Origin: Psychrobacillus soli
GTDB lineage: Bacteria > Bacillota > Bacilli > Bacillales_A > Planococcaceae
Length of the DNA: 64,000 bases
Reading direction: 5' to 3'
NCBI RefSeq assembly: GCF_006861775.1
Contig: NZ_VDGG01000007.1
Location: 1-64,000 of the forward strand
Shown: positions 28,069-37,609 of the stretch, one piece after another
Position numbering within the stretch: position 1 is the stretch's first letter
Layout: every line of letters starts with the position of its first letter
Program-made: the position numbers and the translations under genes
Notes under the pieces: model-generated
Told to the model about the DNA's origin: nothing
Databases searched by the model: none
Seen by the model: only the letters and a program-made list of their open reading frames with translations

Positions 28069-29304
28069 CTATATTTTTTTAAATAATATACTAGCATTAT
28101 GACCGCCAAATCCTAGTGAGTTACTCATGGCATACTCAAGATTTGCTGTTCTCGCAACATTTGGTACATAATCTAAATCACATTCTGGATCCGGCGTTTC
28201 TAAATTGATTGTTGGTGGTAATATGCCTTCTTTTAATGCTAGCACTGTGAAGATCGCTTCAATTCCACCAGCCGCTCCTAATAAGTGACCTGTCATCGAT
28301 TTAGTAGAACTCATCGCAAGATTATATGCATGTTCTGCAAAAACAGATTTTACTGCCATCGTTTCAAACTGGTCATTGTATGGAGTACTTGTTCCGTGGG
28401 CATTAATATAATCGACTTGCTCTGGGCTTATTCCTGCATCGTCAATTGCTTGTTGCATCGCACGAGCAGCACCTTCTCCACCTGGTGCTGGAGCTGTAAT
28501 ATGATGAGCATCCCCAGTAGAGCCGTATCCAATAATTTCCCCATAAATTTTAGCACCACGAGCGATCGCATGCTCGTATTCTTCTAAAATAATAATTCCT
28601 GCTCCTTCTCCAATAACAAATCCATCACGGTTCGCATCAAATGGCTTAGATGCTGTTTGTGGATCTGTATTCAATGAAAGTGCCGTATTCGAACAAAATC
28701 CTGCAACTGACATATGCGTAATAGGTGATTCCGCTCCACCTGTAATCATAACATCCGCATCTCCGCGTTCGATGACTTTAAACGCATCGCCAATTGAATT
28801 TGTTCCTGAAGCACAAGCAGTAACCGTACATGAATTGATCGCTTTCGCACCAAAATGAATAGATACTTGACCAGCGGCCATATCTGGAATCATCATTGGT
28901 ACAAAAAACGGACTTACACGACGAGCCCCTTTTTCCAAAAATACGCGGAACTGATTTTCATATGTTTCCATTCCGCCAATACCGGAACCAATCCAGACAC
29001 CTGTTCGAAGACCCAATTCCTCCGTTATTGTTAAATTAGCGTCTTCCACAGCCATGATAGAAGCAGCAAGTGCATATTGAGTGAAACGATCCATTTTACG
29101 TGCTTCTTTTCTTTCCACATACTTTTCTATATCAAAGTCTTTTACTTCTGCTGCAACTTTTGCTGAAAACTGACTTGCATCAAGTCTTGTCAGCATACCT
29201 ACGCCCGACTTACCTTCTTTTATACCAGACCAAGTTGTCTCTATATCGTTGCCAAGTGGTGTAATGGCTCCTAATCCTGTTACTACAACTCTACGTTTCG
29301 TCAT
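28069..29304 (-). CDS. fabF: beta-ketoacyl-ACP synthase II (FabF)
   Basis: This elongation enzyme of type II fatty acid synthesis condenses malonyl-ACP with acyl-ACP. At 411 residues it has the usual length. The active-site cysteine is Cys164 in [10 protein letters not shown]; the two catalytic histidines are in [11 protein letters not shown] and [11 protein letters not shown]. It follows fabHA by 28 bases with an AAAGGATG ribosome site and shares its FapR-controlled promoter. The structured repeat immediately downstream may serve as terminator. Confidence 0.96.
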   Translation of the reverse strand: MTKRRVVVTGLGAITPLGNDIETTWSGIKEGKSGVGMLTRLDASQFSAKVAAEVKDFDIEKYVERKEARKMDRFTQYALAASIMAVEDANLTITEELGLRTGVWIGSGIGGMETYENQFRVFLEKGARRVSPFFVPMMIPDMAAGQVSIHFGAKAINSCTVTACASGTNSIGDAFKVIERGDADVMITGGAESPITHMSVAGFCSNTALSLNTDPQTASKPFDANRDGFVIGEGAGIIILEEYEHAIARGAKIYGEIIGYGSTGDAHHITAPAPGGEGAARAMQQAIDDAGISPEQVDYINAHGTSTPYNDQFETMAVKSVFAEHAYNLAMSSTKSMTGHLLGAAGGIEAIFTVLALKEGILPPTINLETPDPECDLDYVPNVARTANLEYAMSNSLGFGGHNASILFKKI

Positions 29305-29332
29305 GCATATTCATCCTTTCTAAGTTCATTAA

Positions 29333-30268
29333 TTATCTTCCCCATTTTAACGTAATGGCACCCCAAGTTAAGCCGCCACCAAAACCTACCATCACAAGGA
29401 TGTCATCATCTTTTACTTTTCCATTTACTACTTCTTCTTTTAAGGAAAGTGGGATAGATGCAGATGATGTATTCCCATATTTGTGTATCGTTTTAGACAT
29501 TTTTTCTTCTGGTAATCCTAATCTTTCTCGTGATGCATCCATTATACGAATATTGGCTTGGTGTGGGATTAACATATCGATATCTTCTTTTGAAAGTCCC
29601 GCTTTTTCTATTACATTCACTGCTGATTCACCCATTTGTCTCACAGCAAATTTGAATACTTCACGGCCATTCATCTCTAAATATGGTCCGTTTTGTAATA
29701 AGTGTTTACCGCCGCTTCCAGCAGCACCTAGCTCAAATGATAATATGCCGCGGCCTTCTGAAACTTTACTTACAACAGCAGCTCCCGCACCGTCGCCGAA
29801 TAATACTGCAGTATTACGATCTTCCCAATTTGTAATTTTAGAAAGCTTTTCTACACCTACTACAAGTACATGAGAATAAGTGTCAGACTCTACAAATTGT
29901 TTTGCAGTCACTAATCCATACATAAATCCAGCACAAGCTGCTGAAACATCCATTGCAGCTGCGTTTGTCGCGCCAAGCTGATCTTGCAGCATAGTGGAAA
30001 CGCTTGGAAACGTATAATCCGGTGTGACAGTAGCTACTAAAATAAGTCCGATTTGGTCAGCAGTAATCCCTGCATCTTTAATCGCTTCTTTAGCCGCTTC
30101 AAACGCTAAATGTGATGTATTTTGGTCATCTCCTGCAATTCTTCTTTCTTCTATACCAGTTCTTGTACGAATCCATTCATCAGATGTATCTACCATTTTT
30201 TCAAGGTCTTCATTTGTTAATACTTTTTCAGGTGAGTATGTGCCTAACCCAATAATTCCTGCATTCAT
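29333..30268 (-). CDS. fabHA: beta-ketoacyl-ACP synthase III (FabHA)
   Basis: This initiating condensing enzyme joins an acyl-CoA primer, often branched in Bacillales, to malonyl-ACP. It is 311 residues with the complete triad Cys112 (SAACAGF), His236 (IPHQANIRI) and Asn266 (GNTSSAS). It leads the fabHA-fabF operon as in B. subtilis. A FapR operator overlaps the predicted transcription start, so expression should respond to malonyl-CoA. Confidence 0.95.
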   Translation of the reverse strand: MNAGIIGLGTYSPEKVLTNEDLEKMVDTSDEWIRTRTGIEERRIAGDDQNTSHLAFEAAKEAIKDAGITADQIGLILVATVTPDYTFPSVSTMLQDQLGATNAAAMDVSAACAGFMYGLVTAKQFVESDTYSHVLVVGVEKLSKITNWEDRNTAVLFGDGAGAAVVSKVSEGRGILSFELGAAGSGGKHLLQNGPYLEMNGREVFKFAVRQMGESAVNVIEKAGLSKEDIDMLIPHQANIRIMDASRERLGLPEEKMSKTIHKYGNTSSASIPLSLKEEVVNGKVKDDDILVMVGFGGGLTWGAITLKWGR

Positions 30269-30294
30269 GAAAGTTCCTCTTTTCTTATAATCTA

Positions 30295-30314
30295 TTATTA
30301 GTACCTGGTAATAA
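30295..30314 (-). promoter_or_regulatory. FapR operator of fabHA-fabF
   Basis: TTATTAGTACCTGGTAATAA is an inverted repeat close to the known FapR consensus (TTAGTACC-type half sites). It covers the predicted start point, just downstream of the -10 box. Confidence 0.8.
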
Positions 30315-30342
30315 TAATAACGAATTTATGAACATTTTTCAA
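30314..30342 (-). promoter_or_regulatory. sigma-A promoter of fabHA-fabF
   Basis: On the minus strand TTGAAA (30342-30337), 17 nt and TATTAT (30319-30314). Confidence 0.75.
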
Positions 30343-30434
30343 CAACAGAGTTTCCTTCTTTAATTATTCTTTTGTAAAGTCTTTTGTTATGGTATGATAC
30401 AAATAGTAAAAATTAGTTCCTGAGGTGAAATTAT

Positions 30435-30623
30435 ATGAAATATATTATGACATTAGTATGGTCGGTTATTTTAGTTTCCATGTTAAATTACGTAGTAAGT
30501 TCTGTACAAGCTGTACCTTTTATATTTAAAAACGGACTAATTATGTCGATACCAGTTGCAATTATGATTTTTATCATTGTTGCAATTATTCCAAACGATC
30601 CACTTCCAAAAGAACAACACTAA
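30435..30623 (+). CDS. small membrane protein, DUF2929-like
   Basis: This 62-residue protein has two hydrophobic segments (about 4-24 and 33-53) and a short polar tail. The MLNYVVSS motif after helix 1 and the IIPNDP end fit the DUF2929 family of uncharacterised Bacillales membrane proteins. The ATG follows TGAGGTGA at good distance, and a TATGAT -10-like box lies upstream. It is a single-gene unit, divergent from fabHA, with its own terminator. Function is unknown. Confidence 0.7.
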   Translation: MKYIMTLVWSVILVSMLNYVVSSVQAVPFIFKNGLIMSIPVAIMIFIIVAIIPNDPLPKEQH

Positions 30624-30624
30624 A

Positions 30625-30658
30625 AAACAGCTCCCGATATTGGGAGCTGTTTTATTTT
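30625..30658 (+). terminator. terminator after the DUF2929 gene
   Basis: AAAACAGCTCCC and GGGAGCTGTTTT with a 5-nt loop and a T-rich tail. Confidence 0.9.
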
Positions 30659-30712
30659 TGCTTTTGGAATAAAAAAGGAAATTTTTTATAAAGAACCGCT
30701 GGTGAACAGGGA

Positions 30713-30743
30713 TTTTGCGATTTGCAGTCCCTATCTTGCGATT
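30713..30743. repeat. short copy of the 21-nt TTGCGATT repeat
   Basis: TTTTGCGATT and TCTTGCGATT are spaced exactly 21 nt apart, matching the unit of the array at 51551-51910. The second copy runs into the clpB stop codon. Confidence 0.7.
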
Positions 30744-32868
30744 ATTTAATGATTAGTTCCCCATCTTCAATGGAAGCAACTACTGTTCCACCCGGAAGTA
30801 CGGTACCGCCGATTAACAGTTTTGCTACCGCTGTTTCTACATGACGTTGAATGAATCGTTTCAATGGTCTTGCACCAAATGCAGCGTCTGTACCTTCTTC
30901 TACAATCCACTTAAAAACGGAATCTTCCACTTGCAATGTGATTTCTTGCTCCTTTAATCGATTTTGGAGCTGCTTCACATACTTCTCCGCTATTTTTTCA
31001 AAATGATGCATAGTAAGTGAATGGAACATAATAATATCGTCCAAACGATTTAATAATTCGGGTTTGAAGTGTTCACGTAAAGCGGCCATTACTAATGCCT
31101 CTTCTTCTTCACCAACAACACCTGTAGTATTTGCTAAATATTGTGAGCCAATGTTGGAAGTTAAAATAACAATGGTATTTGTAAAGTTTACGATTCGACC
31201 TTGGCTATCTGTAATTCTACCATCATCCATTATTTGCAATAAAATATTCGCCACATCTGGATGCGCTTTTTCAATCTCATCTAATAGTACGACTGAATAT
31301 GGATTTCTACGTACAGCTTCGGTTAGTTGACCGCCTTCTTCATAGCCAATATATCCAGGAGGAGCTCCTACAAGTCGAGAAACACTATGCTTTTCCATAT
31401 ACTCGGACATATCGATGCGGATAAAATGCTCTTCGGAATCAAATAAATTAGCAGCAAGGGATTTCGCAAGCTCCGTTTTCCCTACACCAGTTGGACCTAA
31501 AAATAAGAAGGAACCAATCGGTTTGTGCGGGTCTTTAATGCCTGCTCTTGCACGCCAAACAGCTTCTGTTACTAATTGCACTGCTTTGTCTTGACCAACC
31601 ACTCTTTCACCAAGCGTCTCATTTAATCGGAGTAGTTTTTCACGTTCCCCTTCCACAAGTTTCGTCACTGGAATTCCTGTCCATCTGGAAACGATGGATG
31701 CAATTTCTTCTGCTGTTACTTCTTCGCGTAACAATCTAGTGCCCGAGTCTTCATTCACTTGTTCTTCGTAAGCATGTAATTCTTTTTCTAATGTCGGAAT
31801 TTTACCGTGGCGCAGTTCAGCTGCTTTGTTTAAATCATATTTATTTTCCGCTTCCTCTAATTCTCTTCGATAACGATCCAATACTTCTCGTTTTTGTTGA
31901 ATGACTTGAATAGACTCTTTTTCTTCTGTCCATTTGTTGCGCATTTCACTGGAAGAATGCTCTAGTTCTTTTAAATCTTCACGTAATATTTCTAGACGTT
32001 TTTGACTTGCAGCATCTTTTTCTTTCATGAGAGCTTGTTCTTCGATTTGCAATTGCATCATTTTTCTCGTTACTTCATCGAGCTCTTGTGGCATCGAATC
32101 GATTTCTGTTCGAATCATTGCACATGCTTCATCAACTAAGTCGATTGCTTTGTCTGGTAGAAAGCGTTCGGTAATATAACGATTCGAAAGTTCCGCTGCT
32201 GCAACAATTGCGCGGTCGTGAATGCGAACACCATGATGCAATTCAAAACGTTCTTTCAATCCTCGCAAAATAGAAACAGTATCTTCCACGGAAGGTTCAC
32301 GAACTAATACTTGTTGGAATCGTCTTTCGAGTGCAGGATCTTTTTCAATATACATGCGATATTCATCTAATGTGGTAGCCCCTATACAATGTAGTTCCCC
32401 ACGAGCAAGCATCGGTTTTAACATATTACCAGCATCCATCGCACCGTCCGTTTTACCAGCACCGACGATTGTATGAATTTCATCGATAAATAATATAATT
32501 TGCCCTTCGCTATCTTTCACTTGCTTCAAAACAGCTTGTAAACGCTCTTCAAATTCTCCGCGATATTTCGCACCCGCGATTAACGAACTCATATCTAGTT
32601 CAAAAATTTCTTTTTCTTTTAATCCTTCTGGTACGTCTTTTCGGACAATACGTTGTGCTAGTCCTTCTACAATCGCTGTTTTCCCAACACCTGGTTCCCC
32701 TATTAACACCGGATTATTTTTTGTTTTTCTTGATAATATTCGTATAACATCTCTGATTTCTTGGTCTCGTCCAATAACCGGATCCATTTTTCCTTCTTTC
32801 ACTGCAGTAACTAGGTTACGTCCGTACGTTTCTAAAGGGCTTTTTTTATCTTGTTGTTTCATTTGCAT
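30742..32868 (-). CDS. clpB: ClpB-type disaggregase lacking the N-domain
   Basis: This AAA+ chaperone resolubilises protein aggregates together with DnaK. About 708 residues remain: AAA1 with Walker [10 protein letters not shown] and Walker B ILFIDEIH, the coiled-coil M domain (about 260-380), and AAA2 with GPTGVGKTE and [13 protein letters not shown]. The usual N-terminal substrate domain of about 150 residues is missing. The start ATG at 32868 (TTG 32874 is possible) follows AGGAAGGAG, and a promoter with a CtsR operator stands immediately upstream. The short form is therefore an intact gene and not a broken one. Confidence 0.92.
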   Translation of the reverse strand: MQMKQQDKKSPLETYGRNLVTAVKEGKMDPVIGRDQEIRDVIRILSRKTKNNPVLIGEPGVGKTAIVEGLAQRIVRKDVPEGLKEKEIFELDMSSLIAGAKYRGEFEERLQAVLKQVKDSEGQIILFIDEIHTIVGAGKTDGAMDAGNMLKPMLARGELHCIGATTLDEYRMYIEKDPALERRFQQVLVREPSVEDTVSILRGLKERFELHHGVRIHDRAIVAAAELSNRYITERFLPDKAIDLVDEACAMIRTEIDSMPQELDEVTRKMMQLQIEEQALMKEKDAASQKRLEILREDLKELEHSSSEMRNKWTEEKESIQVIQQKREVLDRYRRELEEAENKYDLNKAAELRHGKIPTLEKELHAYEEQVNEDSGTRLLREEVTAEEIASIVSRWTGIPVTKLVEGEREKLLRLNETLGERVVGQDKAVQLVTEAVWRARAGIKDPHKPIGSFLFLGPTGVGKTELAKSLAANLFDSEEHFIRIDMSEYMEKHSVSRLVGAPPGYIGYEEGGQLTEAVRRNPYSVVLLDEIEKAHPDVANILLQIMDDGRITDSQGRIVNFTNTIVILTSNIGSQYLANTTGVVGEEEEALVMAALREHFKPELLNRLDDIIMFHSLTMHHFEKIAEKYVKQLQNRLKEQEITLQVEDSVFKWIVEEGTDAAFGARPLKRFIQRHVETAVAKLLIGGTVLPGGTVVASIEDGELIIK

Positions 32869-32894
32869 AACCAAACATCTCCTTCCTGAAATTG

Positions 32895-32911
32895 TTTGAC
32901 CTTATTTGACT
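32895..32911 (-). promoter_or_regulatory. CtsR operator of clpB
   Basis: The minus strand reads AGTCAAATAAGGTCAAA, an exact fit to the CtsR direct repeat RGTCAAA-NAN-RGTCAAA. It lies just downstream of the -10 box, indicating heat-shock control by CtsR. Confidence 0.9.
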
Positions 32912-32917
32912 AATATA

Positions 32918-32947
32918 ATTATAATCTCCCCTTATGAAATTTGTAAA
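32918..32947 (-). promoter_or_regulatory. promoter of clpB
   Basis: TTTACA (32947-32942), 18 nt and TATAAT (32923-32918) on the minus strand. Confidence 0.65.
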
Positions 32948-33022
32948 GAAAAGTGAATTTAACTCTATACGTATAGTGAATATGCTATTATTATCTTATC
33001 GATGGAAAGGTTGTGATTTTAT

Positions 33023-33718
33023 ATGAACGATAATACTTCATCGCCACAAGGTATTTATTCATTATTTGAGCAATTTGGTTCCATTCATAAAATAGAAAAA
33101 AACCGTCCTGTTTTCCAAGAAGGAGAACGTTCGGAAGATGTCTATCTTATCCAGTCAGGTTCTGTCCGAATAACAAAGGATACAGAAAGTGGCCAAGTGT
33201 TAACTATTCGTATTGCTGGTCCAAATTCGTTTATCGGGGAAACTTCAGTTTTCTGCGAAGTTATTTATCATTCCGTTTCGGCACACACAAATGAACCTAC
33301 TCATGTACTAGTAATACCCCGTAATCTGCTCGAAAAACTTCTATCCGCCTCTTCCTTATTAATAATGGAATGGATGAAAGTTATTCAAACCCATAACTTA
33401 AAAAATGAAACTCGTTTTAGAGACTTATTGTTACATGGCAAAAAAGGCGCGCTTTATTCTACATTAATCCGCCTTTCTAACACATATGGCGTCGAACAAA
33501 TGGATGGTAGCATAATCATTGACTATACTTTAACAAATCAAGCATTAGCAAACTTTTGTGCAACGAGCAGAGAAGTCGTCAATCGTATGCTAAATGATTT
33601 AAAAAAGCTTTGTATCATTTCTTTCGATAAAGGGATTATTACGATTCATGATCTGCAATTTTTACGTACCGAAGTCGAATGCGACAATTGTCCATTACAT
33701 ATTTGCCGCATCGATTAA
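33023..33718 (+). CDS. fnr: Fnr-type anaerobic regulator (Crp/Fnr family)
   Basis: This 231-residue transcription factor has an N-terminal cNMP-binding-like beta barrel (about 15-125), a dimer helix and a Crp-type helix-turn-helix (NQALANFCATSREVVNRMLNDLKK, about 172-195). The C-terminus carries Cys220-X2-Cys223-X4-Cys228. This is the same spacing as the three C-terminal cysteines that hold the 4Fe-4S cluster of B. subtilis Fnr, so oxygen sensing is likely. It is a monocistronic unit divergent from clpB. Targets cannot be listed, but a matching palindrome lies at 6081-6096. Confidence 0.8.
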   Translation: MNDNTSSPQGIYSLFEQFGSIHKIEKNRPVFQEGERSEDVYLIQSGSVRITKDTESGQVLTIRIAGPNSFIGETSVFCEVIYHSVSAHTNEPTHVLVIPRNLLEKLLSASSLLIMEWMKVIQTHNLKNETRFRDLLLHGKKGALYSTLIRLSNTYGVEQMDGSIIIDYTLTNQALANFCATSREVVNRMLNDLKKLCIISFDKGIITIHDLQFLRTEVECDNCPLHICRID

Positions 33719-33719
33719 T

Positions 33720-33760
33720 GAAGGCACTCTTCATGCTTTTGCATAGGGAGGTGCTTTTTA
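33720..33760 (+). terminator. terminator after fnr
   Basis: GCACTC and GAGGTGC arms with an inner ATGC/GCAT pairing, then TTTTTATTTT. Confidence 0.6.
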
Positions 33761-33767
33761 TTTTGGG

Positions 33768-34519
33768 GTTGATTGCTCTTGTGGAGGATTTGGTTGCTTT
33801 CGTTTAGGAATTGGTTGCTCTCACTGGTCAATTGGTGGCTTTCAACGTTATCTGGTTGCCCTTTGACAGTTTTTCCCTTCTAATATGCGCTTCGCACGCT
33901 ATCTCATATGAACAATGCTTGTTATTTTGGAGTTGGTTGCTCTCACCGATCAATTGGTGGCTTCCACTTCCGAATTGGTTGCTTTCGGCGGATGATTGAT
34001 TGCTTTCAATGCAAGCTGGTTGCCCTTTTACACTTTTTTCCTTCTAATATGCACTTCGCACGCTATCTCATATGTACAATGCTTGTTGTTTTGGAGTTGG
34101 TTGCTCTCACCGGTTAATTGGTGGCTTCCACTTCCGAACTGGTTGCTTTCGACGGTTGATTGGTGGCTTTCAACGTTATCTGGTTGCCCTTTGACAGTTT
34201 TTCCCTTCTAATATGCGCTTCGCACGCTATCTCATATGAACAATGCTTGTTATTTTGGAGTTGGTTGCTCTCGCCGGTTAATTGGTGGCTTTCACTTCTG
34301 AACTGGTTGCTTTCGGAGGTTGATTGGTGGCTTTCAACGTTAGCTGGTTGCCCTTTGACACTTTTTTCCTCTCAATATACACTTCGCACGCTATCTCATA
34401 GGAACAATGCTTGTTATTTTAAAGTTGGTTGCTCTCACCGGTTAATTGGTGGCTTCCACTTCCGAACTGGTTGCTTTCGGCGGTTGATTTGGTTGCTTTC
34501 AACACAATTCGGTTTCCCT
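33768..34519. repeat. degenerate tandem array of ~21-nt TGGTTGCTTTC units
   Basis: Units of 20-22 nt with core TTGGTTGCTTTC or TTGGTGGCTTTC are grouped four or five at a time. Groups are separated by a spacer (TTCTAATATGC..CTTCGCACGC..ATCTCATATG..AACAATGCTTGTT), giving a higher-order period of about 162-172 nt; starts of GGTTGCTCTC are near 33813, 33926, 34098, 34264 and 34426. Open frames across it (Trp/Leu-rich) have no ribosome sites and reflect the period being a multiple of three. The array fills the convergent gap between fnr and yitW. Confidence 0.8.
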
Positions 34520-34556
34520 TCACCATTTAATTCCACAGCCAGCTTGATATTTGACA

Positions 34557-34598
34557 TAAAAAAGCGCAAGGCCATCTACACGAGATGCCTTGCGCTTT
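34557..34598 (-). terminator. terminator of yitW
   Basis: AAAGCGCAAGGC (34561-34572) and GCCTTGCGCTTT (34587-34598) pair, and a T run follows on the minus strand. Confidence 0.88.
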
Positions 34599-34604
34599 GT
34601 TTCA

Positions 34605-34913
34605 TTATCTAATACCAAGAGCAATTTTTGCGTATCTTGACATATTATCTCTTGACCATGGTGGGTTGAAGACGATGTTTACTTCTGTTTCACTCACTTC
34701 CGGTAATTCACCGAGTGCCGTTTTAACTTGATCTACAATCATTGGTCCCATCGGGCATCCGATTGAAGTTAGCGTCATTGTAACGTTTGCCGTACCTTCT
34801 TCTGTCAAATCTACATCATATACTAAACCTAAATTGACAATATCAACGCCTAACTCAGGGTCAATAACATTTTCAAGTGCAGCCATCATGCTGTCTTTCA
34901 TATCTTGATCCAT
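34605..34913 (-). CDS. yitW: MIP18/DUF59-family iron-sulfur assembly factor (YitW)
   Basis: This 102-residue small protein of the MIP18/SufT-like family helps mature iron-sulfur proteins. The family hallmark segments VIDPELGVDIVNLGLVYDV and TLTSIGCPMGPMI are present, with the conserved reactive cysteine in GCPMG. GGAGG precedes the ATG. It is followed by a strong terminator and lies downstream of yitV on the same strand, the arrangement known from B. subtilis. Confidence 0.9.
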   Translation of the reverse strand: MDQDMKDSMMAALENVIDPELGVDIVNLGLVYDVDLTEEGTANVTMTLTSIGCPMGPMIVDQVKTALGELPEVSETEVNIVFNPPWSRDNMSRYAKIALGIR

Positions 34914-34962
34914 TTAAAATCCTCCTTTATCGCTTTCATTCATCATAACAAACAAGTAGTAC

Positions 34963-35721
34963 TTATGCCAAACTGTTTGCAAACCATTTCGTTGCTGCTA
35001 ACATTCCTTTGCGCGATACGGCATGTCCTGCTGATTTTTCTTTCATGAATTCAATCGTCTGATCTCCATATACTTCTTCAAATGTTTTAATAAAGTGAGC
35101 GGTAGGTGAAAAAGGGACAACTGGATCCTTTTCCCCGTGCCAGAAAAACAGCGGCTTGTCCTTTAATTTTTCCATTTGGTTTGTTGCGTCGAACGTAGCT
35201 AACGTTTCGAGCATATTTTCTCTTTCTTCCGCATTTAATGGTATTTGAAAGCCCTTCTGCTCCACTTGTTCCATCTGTGCTTTCGCAAGCTCCACATAGC
35301 CTGGAGTTCCCATTAAAATGACCGCAGCATCTATCCAAGGATAAGCAGTTAAGCAACCAAGCGTTGTAATACCACCCATTGACGTTCCAGCAATCCCGAT
35401 TTTCTGATTGGTTAAGTAACCACGTTTTACAAGTTCTTCTTTTAAAATGCCTACTTCTTCGATTGAAGTTAATACCGTTTCCCAAAAACGCAGGCTTATT
35501 TCTACTTGGTCTAATTGTTCATCTCGTTCCCCGTGTAAATGTGCGTCAGGTAAAATAACACGACACCCCTCGTGTACTAGTTGATAGGCATAATGGAGAT
35601 TATGTTCTTTTGCGCTTTCAAAACCGTGTAGAAAAAGAACGATTGGTGCATTATTTTGCGTTTCTTCATGATAAATATGTAATAAAGGAATATTCCGCCA
35701 TGATTCTTGTTGGACAATCAT
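34963..35721 (-). CDS. yitV: alpha/beta hydrolase YitV
   Basis: This 252-residue serine hydrolase-fold protein of the YitV/dienelactone hydrolase group has the nucleophile elbow GTSMGG near 114-119. PVVPFSPTAHF and the late SAGHAVS supply the likely acid and histidine. FLHGFESAKE is the oxyanion region. There is no signal peptide, so it is cytoplasmic. The natural substrate is unknown. It is divergent from yitU and upstream of yitW. Confidence 0.88.
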   Translation of the reverse strand: MIVQQESWRNIPLLHIYHEETQNNAPIVLFLHGFESAKEHNLHYAYQLVHEGCRVILPDAHLHGERDEQLDQVEISLRFWETVLTSIEEVGILKEELVKRGYLTNQKIGIAGTSMGGITTLGCLTAYPWIDAAVILMGTPGYVELAKAQMEQVEQKGFQIPLNAEERENMLETLATFDATNQMEKLKDKPLFFWHGEKDPVVPFSPTAHFIKTFEEVYGDQTIEFMKEKSAGHAVSRKGMLAATKWFANSLA

Positions 35722-35800
35722 TTACTTTCCCCACCTTCCTGTATATATTATTATATTAACAAAGCAATTCAATATTTACAAAAAGCTTAAACTATACATT

Positions 35801-35829
35801 TTGACCTTCTTATGTGAACACGATACACT
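35801..35829 (+). promoter_or_regulatory. sigma-A promoter of yitU-yitS
   Basis: TTGACC (35801-35806), 17 nt and TACACT (35824-35829). The first gene starts 30 bases further on. Confidence 0.6.
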
Positions 35830-35858
35830 TTATATAAGAATAGAAGGGAGTTTTTCAA

Positions 35859-36689
35859 TTGCAACGTCATTTAATAGTATTAGATTTAGATGGAACTTTA
35901 TTAACAGATGAAAAAGTTATATCGAAAAAAACGAAAAATACACTTCTTCAAGCAAAAGAACAGGGCCATGAAGTAATGATTGCTACTGGAAGACCGTATA
36001 GATCGAGTGAAATGTATTACAAAGAGCTTGGTTTAACTACACCGATTGTCAATTTTAACGGAGCGTTTGTACATCACCCTATGAATACATCGTGGCAAAC
36101 TGTACACAAACCAATCGAATTGAAAGTCGTTAAAGAAGTAGTGGAAGCTGTGGAAGAATACTCGATTAAAAACATGCTTGCAGAAGTGCTAGATGACGTC
36201 TTTTTACATTATCATGATGAACAAATGATGTCCGCATTTGCACTCGGCAATCCTAACATAACAACAGGTGATTTACGTACTTTCTTAAAAAAAGACCCTA
36301 CGAGTTTACTTATTCATGCAGAAGATGATTCGGTCGATTTAGTGCGCAAACATTTACGAGATGTCCATGCTGAAGTGATCGATCACCGTAGATGGGGTGC
36401 GCCGTGGGACGTCATTGAAATTGTTCGCCACGGTTTAAACAAAGCAGTCGGCCTAGCTCATGTTTCCTCTTATTTGGACATCCCGCAAGAACGAATTATT
36501 GCTTTCGGTGATGAAGACAATGATTTAGAAATGATTGAGTACGCAGGAGTTGGAGTTGCGATGGGAAATGCAATCAAACCATTGCAAAACATTGCAAATG
36601 AAATAACGAAAACAAATAATGAAGATGGTATCGCTGACTTCTTAATAGAGAGATTAAAGTTAAAACAAAGTAGCGTTTTAGGGGGATAA
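35859..36689 (+). CDS. yitU: Cof-type HAD phosphatase YitU
   Basis: This 276-residue HAD hydrolase has motif I DLDGTLLTDE, motif II ATGRP, and motif III/IV with FGDEDNDLEMI. The Cof-type (C2B) cap sits in the middle. B. subtilis YitU dephosphorylates the riboflavin precursor ARPP among other sugar phosphates; that activity is plausible but not proven here. The TTG start has GAAGGGAG eight bases upstream. The DegV gene begins after a two-base gap, so the pair is one operon. Confidence 0.9.
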   Translation: MQRHLIVLDLDGTLLTDEKVISKKTKNTLLQAKEQGHEVMIATGRPYRSSEMYYKELGLTTPIVNFNGAFVHHPMNTSWQTVHKPIELKVVKEVVEAVEEYSIKNMLAEVLDDVFLHYHDEQMMSAFALGNPNITTGDLRTFLKKDPTSLLIHAEDDSVDLVRKHLRDVHAEVIDHRRWGAPWDVIEIVRHGLNKAVGLAHVSSYLDIPQERIIAFGDEDNDLEMIEYAGVGVAMGNAIKPLQNIANEITKTNNEDGIADFLIERLKLKQSSVLGG

Positions 36690-36691
36690 AA

Positions 36692-37543
36692 ATGAAATTA
36701 TTTGCAGATAGTGCTAGTGATTTACCTAAATCTTTTTATGAATCACATCAAGTAGAGTTATTCCCACTTCGAGTGCATATCGGCGAGCAAGAATACGAAG
36801 ACATTATTGGAATTGATTCGAAACAGGTGTATGAAGAAATTAGGAATGGAGCCCACCCAAAAACTTCACAAGCTTCTCCAGAAAACTTTTTACGTGTGTT
36901 TGAGGAATTAGCAAAATCGGAAGAAGAAGGTTTGTATATTGCCTTTTCTTCCGCACTTTCCGGAACTTATAGTACGGCAGTTATGATGCGAGAACAGGTA
37001 ATGGAAACATATCCCGATTTAAAATTAACGATCATTGATTCTAAATGCGCATCTCTAGGTTATGGGCTGCTAGTAAAAGAGGCAGTTCGTTTAAAAGAAC
37101 AAGCTTTGGATTTACAAACGATCGAAGAAAAAATTAGATTTCAAGCCGAGCATATGGAGCACCTCTTCACAGTAGAAGATTTAGATTATTTAGCACAAGG
37201 CGGAAGAGTTTCTAAAGCAAGTGCTTTTATCGGAGGTTTGCTTAATATAAAGCCTCTTCTTCATGTGGAGGATGGTAAACTAGTACCTATTGAAAAAATC
37301 CGCGGGCGTAAAAAAGTGATCAAACGCATGATTGAAGTGATGGAAGAACGCGGCGAACGTTTTGACGAGCAAATAGTTGCGATTAGTCATGGAGATGATG
37401 AAGAAACAGCGCTTACCTTAAAACAAATGATTGAAGAAAAGTTTCAACCAAAAGGTATTGAAATTTATATGATTGGGTCTACGATTGCAGCGCATACAGG
37501 ACCCGGAACTTTGGCATTATTCTTTTTAAATAAATTAGATTAA
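36692..37543 (+). CDS. yitS: DegV-family fatty acid-binding protein (YitS)
   Basis: This 283-residue DegV/FakB-like protein binds a fatty acid in the pocket between its two domains and in some Firmicutes presents it to a fatty acid kinase. Typical elements are ADSASDLP at the N-terminus, SQASPENF, AFSSALSGTYSTA, and the second domain HLFTVEDLDYLAQGGRVSKASAFIGG. Length is normal. A separate kinase partner is not in this window. It is co-transcribed with yitU and ended by a shared bidirectional terminator. Confidence 0.9.
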   Translation: MKLFADSASDLPKSFYESHQVELFPLRVHIGEQEYEDIIGIDSKQVYEEIRNGAHPKTSQASPENFLRVFEELAKSEEEGLYIAFSSALSGTYSTAVMMREQVMETYPDLKLTIIDSKCASLGYGLLVKEAVRLKEQALDLQTIEEKIRFQAEHMEHLFTVEDLDYLAQGGRVSKASAFIGGLLNIKPLLHVEDGKLVPIEKIRGRKKVIKRMIEVMEERGERFDEQIVAISHGDDEETALTLKQMIEEKFQPKGIEIYMIGSTIAAHTGPGTLALFFLNKLD

Positions 37544-37555
37544 GAGATAAATAAT

Positions 37556-37606
37556 AAAAAAACTGCTGCCAATGTCCAGAGCAATGGACTTAGGCAGCAG
37601 TTTTCA
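37556..37606. terminator. bidirectional terminator between yitS and the GH13-like gene
   Basis: AAAACTGCTGCC and GGCAGCAGTTTT pair around a loop that contains its own GTCCA..TGGAC dyad, with A and T tracts on both sides. Confidence 0.88.
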
Positions 37607-37609
37607 ATT

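Noticed and set aside
33768-34519. CRISPR array
   Set aside because: The units lack unique spacers of even length and the repeats are degenerate, and no cas gene is in the window.
33811-34612. Several Trp/Leu-rich ORFs after fnr
   Set aside because: They are frames of the degenerate 21-nt repeat array. No ribosome sites are present and units are inconsistent between frames.
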